A stretch of DNA of 48,300 nucleotides from an uncultured Duncaniella sp. (GTDB taxonomy: Bacteria; Bacteroidota; Bacteroidia; Bacteroidales; Muribaculaceae). A program made the translations under genes and the position numbers. The notes beneath the pieces are model-generated. The model made no database searches. It saw only the letters and a program-made list of their open reading frames with translations, and was not told the DNA's origin. The stretch's first letter is position 1. Every line of letters starts with the position of its first letter. The DNA is taken from NCBI GenBank assembly GCA_910576785.1, contig CAJTJG010000022.1, positions 1-48,300 of the forward strand, given 5' to 3'. This document shows, in pieces, positions 44,165 to 48,300 of the stretch.

Positions 44165-44758
44165 ATGAATATCATATCCAATATCCTCTACTGGATCTCT
44201 ACCGGACTCCTCGTCCCGGTCATCATTCTCCTCATCTTTTTCTTCATCCGCTCTATAATTCTCATCGGATCATTCTTCGGTGAGTACATGGCCGAACGCC
44301 GCACCTCAGCCATCATCGATCCGTTGGTGAAGACACTCGGCACCGACAATCTTGAGTCAGCCACCGAATCACTCCCCTCCGGTCCGACAGTGACACAAGC
44401 CATCAAGGAGATTGTGGCACAGAAAGACAACCATGCACGTATAGACCTCATACTCTCCGAATACGAAATCGCCGCCGACCGTAATCTCGCCCTTCCGAAG
44501 ACCATGACCAAGATGGGCCCGATACTCGGACTCATGGGCACCCTCATCCCTATGGGCCCTGCACTCGTTGGACTCGCCACCGGCGACATAGCCTCCATGG
44601 CCTACAACATGCAAGTGGCCTTTGCCACTACAGTGGTAGGACTCGTCGTCAGCGCCATCGGCTTCATCACCCAGCATGTCAAGGAGCGCTGGTTTGTAAG
44701 GAATCTGACCGTGATGGAATTTGTAGCACAACTTACCAAAGACAAATACCACAAATGA
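44165..44758 (+). CDS. hmuU: MotA/TolQ/ExbB proton channel family protein
   Basis: This 197-residue inner membrane protein has three TM segments: one near the N-terminus (LLVPVIILLIFFFIRSIILI) and two in the conserved channel block, LGLMGTLIPMGPALVGLA and AYNMQVAFATTVVGLVVSAIGF. The TolQ/ExbB-type block with its GTLIPMGPA and FATTVVG motifs is clear. It would use the proton gradient to drive work in the periplasm together with the DUF2149 protein, with which it overlaps by 4 nt. The position in the operon is that of hmuU. Confidence 0.9.
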   Translation: MNIISNILYWISTGLLVPVIILLIFFFIRSIILIGSFFGEYMAERRTSAIIDPLVKTLGTDNLESATESLPSGPTVTQAIKEIVAQKDNHARIDLILSEYEIAADRNLALPKTMTKMGPILGLMGTLIPMGPALVGLATGDIASMAYNMQVAFATTVVGLVVSAIGFITQHVKERWFVRNLTVMEFVAQLTKDKYHK

Positions 44759-45078
44759 GACGACATCTTCTCAACCGGGCCGAGGACAATGATCCAATGA
44801 GCGTGGTAAGCAATCTGTTTGATGTAGCCATGGTCTTTGCCGTGGCTCTGATGGTGGCTCTCGTCAGCCGCTACAACATGACCGAGATGTTCTCGCAGGA
44901 AGACTTCACCATGGTGAAAAATCCGGGCAAAGAGAACATGGAGATCATCACCAAGGAGGGCGGAAAAATCAACCGATATACACCATCCGACGACAATGAC
45001 AAGACCGGCAACAAGGGTAAACGCGTAGGCGTGGCCTACGAACTCGAGAACGGCGACATCATCTACGTGCCGGAGTGA
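44755..45078 (+). CDS. hmuV: DUF2149 protein, ExbD-like partner of the TolQ/ExbB channel
   Basis: This 107-residue protein has a short cytoplasmic N-terminus, one TM helix (about 18-40) and a periplasmic domain of about 65 residues ending in LENGDIIYVPE. The helix NLFDVAMVFAVALMVAL carries an Asp (D23) near its start, the same place as the essential Asp of ExbD/TolR helices (PFIDVMLVLL). With the ExbB-like gene directly upstream and overlapping, an ExbD-like role is likely. This function is inferred; the family is formally of unknown function. The stop overlaps the end of the convergent gene by 16 nt. Confidence 0.82.
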   Translation: MRRHLLNRAEDNDPMSVVSNLFDVAMVFAVALMVALVSRYNMTEMFSQEDFTMVKNPGKENMEIITKEGGKINRYTPSDDNDKTGNKGKRVGVAYELENGDIIYVPE

Positions 45079-45554
45079 AAGCTCCGGCGGCTGACATGGT
45101 CCGCCATACCTACCGCCGTCTTCCCGCAGTCATCACCATATACGCTGCCATCAGGCTGTATGTCATCACACATGCAGCCTGATTTTTCATCATCGGACAC
45201 CGTCTGCACAGTCAGATCACACACCTCCCGCATCTCACTCTTCTCTCTTATATCACTCTTTTCCACCTCCTCTCTGGCGCGGCGGCGGGCGGCAGCACGT
45301 TCGCGGGCCTCGCGCGAGCGGCGCATGGCAGTGTCGATATCATCCTTTATCATATGGAAAATGATATCATAGATGTCATGATGGTCACACCACGGCAACA
45401 CCACCTTGCCTTTCTCAATATAGATATCGATAGTCTCCTCAAACTCTTCGAAATCAAGCTCCCTTCCGGCAATAGTCACACCGATAAGAGCCTTCTCCTT
45501 GATCTTTTCATATGCTCGCCTGGACAGCGGCTTGTTCCACTTTGCACCCTTCAT
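45063..45554 (-). CDS. Uncharacterised charged protein (163 aa)
   Basis: This is a 163-residue soluble protein of unknown function. The N-terminal half (about 1-75) looks folded (NKPLSRRAYEKIKEKALIGV, DFEEFEETIDIYIEKGKVV, YDIIFHMIKDDIDTAM). An Arg/Glu-rich helix (about 78-100) follows, then a disordered tail. A -7 element TAACTTTG lies 27 nt before the ATG, which supports a real gene. It is convergent with the Hmu-like operon and their ends overlap by 16 nt. No motif allows a functional call; the early Lys/Arg pattern might suggest nucleic-acid binding. Confidence 0.6.
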   Translation of the reverse strand: MKGAKWNKPLSRRAYEKIKEKALIGVTIAGRELDFEEFEETIDIYIEKGKVVLPWCDHHDIYDIIFHMIKDDIDTAMRRSREARERAAARRRAREEVEKSDIREKSEMREVCDLTVQTVSDDEKSGCMCDDIQPDGSVYGDDCGKTAVGMADHVSRRSFHSGT

Positions 45555-45580
45555 ATCATTCTGATTTTGATTATTTTCTG

Positions 45581-45588
45581 CAAAGTTA
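45581..45588 (-). promoter_or_regulatory. Promoter -7 element of the 163-aa gene
   Basis: The minus strand reads TAACTTTG followed by C, 27 nt before the ATG at 45554. No -33 match at the usual spacing. Confidence 0.5.
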
Positions 45589-45650
45589 ATACGGAGAACA
45601 AACCCAAAAGGTGCGATAATGTCGCACAGCTTGATAATATAGAAAGATGA

Positions 45651-45736
45651 GGCTGTGTAGATACATAAGACGCTATGTTTGCCGGTGAATACGGACGCCG
45701 GCAGACATAGCGTCTTATGTCAATTTTGACACAGCC
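45651..45736. repeat. Nested inverted repeat (terminator or MITE-like element)
   Basis: The outer arms ggctgtgt (45651-45658) and acacagcc (45729-45736) enclose a 16-bp perfect stem (45663-45678 with 45705-45720) and an inner gccgg/ccggc stem (45681-45685 with 45698-45702). It follows the yccF stop (45741, minus strand) and may end that transcript. Terminal repeats around a structured, non-coding core of about 86 bp also fit a miniature inverted-repeat element. Confidence 0.6.
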
Positions 45737-45740
45737 AACC

Positions 45741-46109
45741 TCAATTTACGTCCCTACCGAACGGGAGGAGAGCCAGCTTCATCAGCTTGAAGTGTTGCAT
45801 GCCGAACGGTATGCCCACAATGGTGATGCAGAACAGCACACCCCACCCAAGATGAGTGAGAGCGATGGCAAAACCGCCCACAAACCACCATATCACATTC
45901 ATCACTCCGGCAAGACACCCTGATGGCCAGCTTTCATCGGTTATATCCGTCCCGAACGGCCACAAGGCAAGGACCGCCAGTTTCAACGTCTGTAGACCGA
46001 AAGGTATGCCTATGATCGTGAACATCATAAGGACACTTGATATAGCATATTCCACAGCGATCATCACACCGCCGAATACGGCCCATATTATATTCAGGAG
46101 CAAATTCAT
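45741..46109 (-). CDS. yccF: YccF-domain inner membrane protein
   Basis: This is a 122-residue protein with two copies of the YccF domain. Each has hydrophobic helices and the motif TIIGIPFGLQTLKLAVLALWPFG (first, split here as IIGIPFGLQ and LALWPFG) or TIVGIPFGMQHFKLMKLAL (second). YccF proteins are small inner membrane proteins of unknown role. It lies 29 nt downstream of the beta-barrel gene on the same strand and is probably co-transcribed. It is followed by the nested inverted repeat at 45651. Confidence 0.92.
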   Translation of the reverse strand: MNLLLNIIWAVFGGVMIAVEYAISSVLMMFTIIGIPFGLQTLKLAVLALWPFGTDITDESWPSGCLAGVMNVIWWFVGGFAIALTHLGWGVLFCITIVGIPFGMQHFKLMKLALLPFGRDVN

Positions 46110-46138
46110 ACAAGAGGATGCTTTATCGGTTTGGCAGA

Positions 46139-46804
46139 TCAGAAATTATATCCGAGACTGAATGTCACGCGATTTTCATGAAACTTGACATCAGATTCCT
46201 TCATCATGTTGAGCATGCCGATACCACCGTTCACGCCAAAGTAGAAATTGCTGTAGGATATGCCGGCACCCACACCCCACAGGAGGTTCACACGGTTCAT
46301 ACCATCATCGCCATATATGCTCTCCGTCGTCTCAAAATCGAGAGCCTTCACACTCCCCTTGGCCGAAAATCCGACCTCAAGCTCAGGACCCGTGAACACC
46401 GACACCTTGATGTCATCGGTAAAGTCGAAATGATAGCCGGCCATCACGGGGATACGCATACCGAATTTCTTTATCTTGATGCTCACATCGAACGGATCAT
46501 CGAAGTCATCGAACTCAGTGACATCAGCCGAATATGTGTCATAGTAAAGCTTCAGACCGGGCTCAATATAGAAATTGGCCACGACAGGAATATTGTAGAT
46601 GCCGCCGAACTCCACGCCTCCACCATTATCGAAGGCCTTGTAGCTGAAATTGTCCATTTTGAATTTTCCCGGGCATGTCACATCGCCACCCACACGGATA
46701 CCGAAATATGCCCTGTTGTCAGGATTGTTGAAGATTGAGCTCTGTGCCGAAGCCGACATGCACGCAGCCACGGCAAGCGCCATTGTCAGAAGATACTTTT
46801 TCAT
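46139..46804 (-). CDS. Outer membrane beta-barrel (porin-like) protein
   Basis: This 221-residue exported protein starts at ATG 46804, giving the signal peptide MKKYLLTMALAVAACMSASA. The mature part has alternating strands (AYFGIRVGGDV, NFYIEPGLKLYYDTYS, MRIPVMAGYHFDF, GVGAGISYSNFYFGVNGGIG) and ends in LGYNF with a C-terminal Phe, as outer membrane barrels do. It belongs to the porin-family/outer membrane beta-barrel type; the function is unknown. The longer frame to 46912 is unlikely, since its N-terminus is not signal-like. A promoter lies at 46944, giving a leader of about 130 nt. Confidence 0.87.
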   Translation of the reverse strand: MKKYLLTMALAVAACMSASAQSSIFNNPDNRAYFGIRVGGDVTCPGKFKMDNFSYKAFDNGGGVEFGGIYNIPVVANFYIEPGLKLYYDTYSADVTEFDDFDDPFDVSIKIKKFGMRIPVMAGYHFDFTDDIKVSVFTGPELEVGFSAKGSVKALDFETTESIYGDDGMNRVNLLWGVGAGISYSNFYFGVNGGIGMLNMMKESDVKFHENRVTFSLGYNF

Positions 46805-46943
46805 AAGATCTTTCGTGCGCCTCTGGCCCGGAGGCGTTGGTTTATGTTGGTTCATATATGGAAACGTGAGCCATCCATGCCACATCCAAAGTGATAAAAC
46901 ACTACTGAGCATAACGTTTCTTAGAGGTTCCCTAAAACAACCG

Positions 46944-46951
46944 CAAAATTA
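46944..46951 (-). promoter_or_regulatory. Promoter -7 element of the beta-barrel/yccF operon
   Basis: The minus strand reads TAATTTTG followed by C. It lies 140 nt before the ATG, so the transcript has a leader of about 130 nt in which nothing else was recognised. The -33 element is not clear. Confidence 0.55.
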
Positions 46952-47077
46952 ATGAAAACAATTAGTATTATATCACTTTTTTCAACAAAAAATAGCACTT
47001 CGGTCATCATTATATGTGGTTCCCCGGGCACAGATCAAAAACCAAGCTCAAATTTCAACCGTCCTCTTAAACCTTTT

Positions 47078-47100
47078 TTACCTAAATTTTGTTTAGGTAA
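47078..47100. promoter_or_regulatory. 23-bp palindrome, candidate operator
   Basis: The 9-bp arms ttacctaaa (47078-47086) and tttaggtaa (47092-47100) are perfect complements around ttttg. It lies 69 nt before the next beta-barrel gene, in the 46805-47168 intergenic region between divergent genes. The length and symmetry suit a dimeric regulator; a weak hairpin is the alternative. Confidence 0.5.
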
Positions 47101-47168
47101 GTGAAGTCACATTAACACCGACTTAAATCAACTCATAAAAAATATAACTAACATCAATTCTCACTATT

Positions 47169-47720
47169 ATGAAAAAAGTACTGCTTATGGCTCTCATGGC
47201 CATCATGACATTGGCTGCAACAGCACAGGAACGCAAATGGTATGCCGGCGGTCAGCTCACCCTCGGACGCACCACCACTGAGCTCAGCGGCGTCAGCCTC
47301 AAGAGTACCCAGGTAGCCGTAATGCCTGAGCTTGGCTATAATCTCACTGACAAATTCGCCCTCGGGGCAATCTTTGGCGTGGACTACCGCAAGACCGGCG
47401 ACAGCAAACTCACCACTTTCAACATCAACCCCTATGCCCGCGCCACATATTTCCAGACCGACCTCATCAGCCTCTTTGTTGACGGCGGTGTAGGCTTCGG
47501 CATCGGTCGCGCCAACGGTCACACAGCTGTGACATATCAGATCGGCTTCCGTCCCGGTGTTTCCCTTAATCTCAGCGATCGCTTCAGCCTTGTGGCCCAT
47601 GTAGGCTTCCTTGGCTATCAGAGTGGCAACCGCCCCGCAAAACGCAACGGCGCACCTGAGAACTGGGGTCTTGATCTCAACAGCAACAACCTCCTGTTCG
47701 GCTTCTACTATCACTTCTAA
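47169..47720 (+). CDS. Outer membrane beta-barrel protein (183 aa)
   Basis: This 183-residue protein has a signal peptide MKKVLLMALMAIMTLAATAQ. The mature barrel has strands such as KWYAGGQLTLGRTTTEL, QVAVMPELGYNLTDKFALG and SLFVDGGVGFGIGRA, and ends in LLFGFYYHF with a C-terminal Phe. The length and the repeated Gly/aromatic pattern fit an 8-strand OmpX/OmpW-like barrel. No ligand can be predicted. A palindrome lies 69 nt upstream and a terminator hairpin 32 nt downstream, so it is a single-gene transcript. Confidence 0.88.
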   Translation: MKKVLLMALMAIMTLAATAQERKWYAGGQLTLGRTTTELSGVSLKSTQVAVMPELGYNLTDKFALGAIFGVDYRKTGDSKLTTFNINPYARATYFQTDLISLFVDGGVGFGIGRANGHTAVTYQIGFRPGVSLNLSDRFSLVAHVGFLGYQSGNRPAKRNGAPENWGLDLNSNNLLFGFYYHF

Positions 47721-47751
47721 TTGACAGAAAGAAACAAGAGGATAATAAAAC

Positions 47752-47811
47752 ACAGAAGTGACAGGAAATAATTAATTGTCATCTTGATAATTAAAATCCT
47801 GCCACTTCTGT
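47752..47811 (+). terminator. Terminator after the 183-aa barrel gene
   Basis: The stem acagaagtg/cacttctgt (47752-47760 with 47803-47811) is followed inwards by cagga/tcctg and taatta-type pairs, and outwards by ctgttttgt. The arm begins with the same acagaagt as the hairpin at 71-115. Confidence 0.7.
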
Positions 47812-47902
47812 CTGTTTTGTCATTCTGCATATTTCCGTCAAATGACACAGCATCTGTTTCAAGCTATCATAAGAAATCTTATGGTGGCTTTTTTATTTAA
47901 TA

Positions 47903-47935
47903 TTTCCGGATAATGGATAAAATTATGTATCTTTG
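47903..47935 (+). promoter_or_regulatory. Promoter of a candidate small RNA
   Basis: TATCTTTG followed by C (47928-47935) is a full -7 match. TTTC (47903-47906), 21 nt before, may be the -33 element. No coding gene follows on the plus strand. Confidence 0.55.
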
Positions 47936-47940
47936 CAAAG

Positions 47941-47990
47941 TCCCCTTTTCCACATATAGGCTGCCGCGGCTTGTGGTTGAGGGGATTTTT
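47941..47990 (+). ncRNA. Candidate small structured RNA of about 50 nt
   Basis: Directly after the promoter lies a hairpin with stems tcccc/gggga (47941-47945 with 47981-47985) and ccaca/tgtgg (47950-47954 with 47972-47976), then tttttatttt. Promoter, structured body and terminator-like tail form a complete unit with no open frame. It may be a small RNA or a terminated leader left over from a lost gene. No Rfam family was recognised. From 47991 to 48120 nothing else was recognised. Confidence 0.45.
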
Positions 47991-48120
47991 ATTTTCCCCA
48001 TAAACGATCAGCGCGTACCAGTAAAACGTATGACCATCCCTGCCGATTAATAAAAGAGACGTTTCTCGTGGCGATCTCGGCAGAAAACTGTTTCCGCTAA
48101 GATTTTATTAAGCCCACGCG

Positions 48121-48167
48121 GGTGCGCTGTCATCGCACCAACCATTTGGTTGACAAACGGTTGACAA
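48121..48167. repeat. Small hairpins and TTGACAA direct repeats beside tRNA-Leu
   Basis: ggtgcg/cgcacc (48121-48126 with 48134-48139) and aacca/tggtt (48140-48144 with 48147-48151) are adjacent small stems. ttgacaa occurs at 48150-48156 and 48161-48167. This could be debris of integrated DNA near a tRNA gene, but no integrase gene is visible. Confidence 0.3.
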
Positions 48168-48229
48168 GGACACAAAGAAAAATCCGCAGATATTTGAAAA
48201 CAAATACTTGCGGATTTTTCTTTGTGTCC
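48168..48229 (-). terminator. 21-bp perfect hairpin fused to the tRNA-Leu 3' end
   Basis: Arms 48168-48188 and 48209-48229 are perfect complements over 21 bp, with an inner tatttg/caaata stem. The last five bases of the right arm are part of the tRNA acceptor stem. On the minus strand it follows the tRNA directly and contains T-runs (attttt), so it is a terminator that also pairs with the tRNA 3' end. Confidence 0.7.
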
Positions 48230-48300
48230 GAGATGAGATTCGAACTCACACAGCCTTTCGGCCACTACCCCCTCAAAGTAGCGTGTCTACCAATTCCACC
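48225..48300 (-). tRNA. tRNA-Leu (GAG), 5' end outside the window
   Basis: On the minus strand the sequence has a D-arm (AATTGGTAGACACG) and an anticodon stem-loop CUACU-UUGAGGG-GGUAG with anticodon GAG at 48272-48274. A long variable arm (GGCC-GAAA-GGCU), as in class II tRNAs, and the T-arm GUUCGAAUC follow. The 3' acceptor strand CTCGGAC with discriminator A ends at 48225; CCA is not encoded. The first bases of the acceptor stem lie beyond 48300. Confidence 0.9.

Noticed and set aside
47941..47990. CRISPR repeat or tracrRNA-like element
   Set aside because: There is a single hairpin unit without repeats or cas genes; no CRISPR array occurs in the window.
48047..48265. A 72-codon minus-strand frame over the tRNA-Leu 3' end, considered as an integrase fragment
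   Set aside because: It overlaps the tRNA and the hairpin, and the peptide shows no tyrosine-recombinase residues (R-H-x-x-R-Y).

Overview
The window looks like a chromosomal segment of a gut Bacteroidales bacterium, most likely Muribaculaceae. This is inferred from the Bacteroidetes-type -7 elements (TAnnTTTG) in front of many genes, the weak ribosome binding sites, and a gene repertoire of Bacteroidetes LptD, a UpxY/NusG-like antiterminator, an Hmu-like operon and many outer membrane beta-barrels. No rRNA gene is present to confirm the taxon.

Layout. 1-115: the 5' end of a group IIC intron on the minus strand, abutting a 21-bp perfect terminator hairpin. 166-3919 (minus): a small protein, an outer membrane beta-barrel and LptD. 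4229-8626 (plus): Lrp/AsnC regulator, MtaB tRNA methylthiotransferase, a glycosyltransferase, then an ECF sigma factor with a one-TM protein and a Spy-like periplasmic protein. 8717-14275: a giant alpha-2-macroglobulin-like protein. 14371-16517 (minus): a two-gene Septu-like (PtuB HNH + PtuA ATPase) defence module with its own promoter, separated from the convergent macroglobulin gene by a 27-bp perfect hairpin. 16610-18816 (minus): a flavodoxin/ferredoxin protein and gdhA. 18949-20825 (plus): tsaB and a THUMP-like methyltransferase.

20867-36472 (plus) is a surface polysaccharide locus: promoter, about 220-nt leader, UpxY-like antiterminator, Wzx flippase, sugar aminotransferase, NeuD/PglD-type acyltransferase, serine-acetyltransferase-like protein, WecF-like (GT56) transferase, Wzy polymerase, six further glycosyltransferases, a beta-propeller protein, a 90-residue unknown and UDP-glucose dehydrogenase. 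One acyltransferase gene (29192-29885) is split by a run of nine G. Removing one G restores one 230-residue reading frame, so it is probably a phase-variable switch. Base composition changes abruptly from very C-rich (about 19.0-24.24 kb) to AT-rich (about 24.24-31.95 kb), and returns to C-rich at about 35.19 kb, marking an exchanged cassette.

36697-45078 (plus) is an Hmu-like haem/tetrapyrrole uptake operon: calycin-like lipoprotein, TonB-dependent receptor, membrane-anchored CobN-like protein, polytopic membrane protein, MotA/TolQ/ExbB channel and a DUF2149 protein whose single TM helix resembles ExbD. 45063-46804 (minus) holds an uncharacterised protein, YccF and an outer membrane beta-barrel. 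47169-47720 is another beta-barrel. The right end has an orphan promoter-hairpin unit that may encode a small RNA, and a truncated tRNA-Leu(GAG) whose 3' end is built into a long hairpin.
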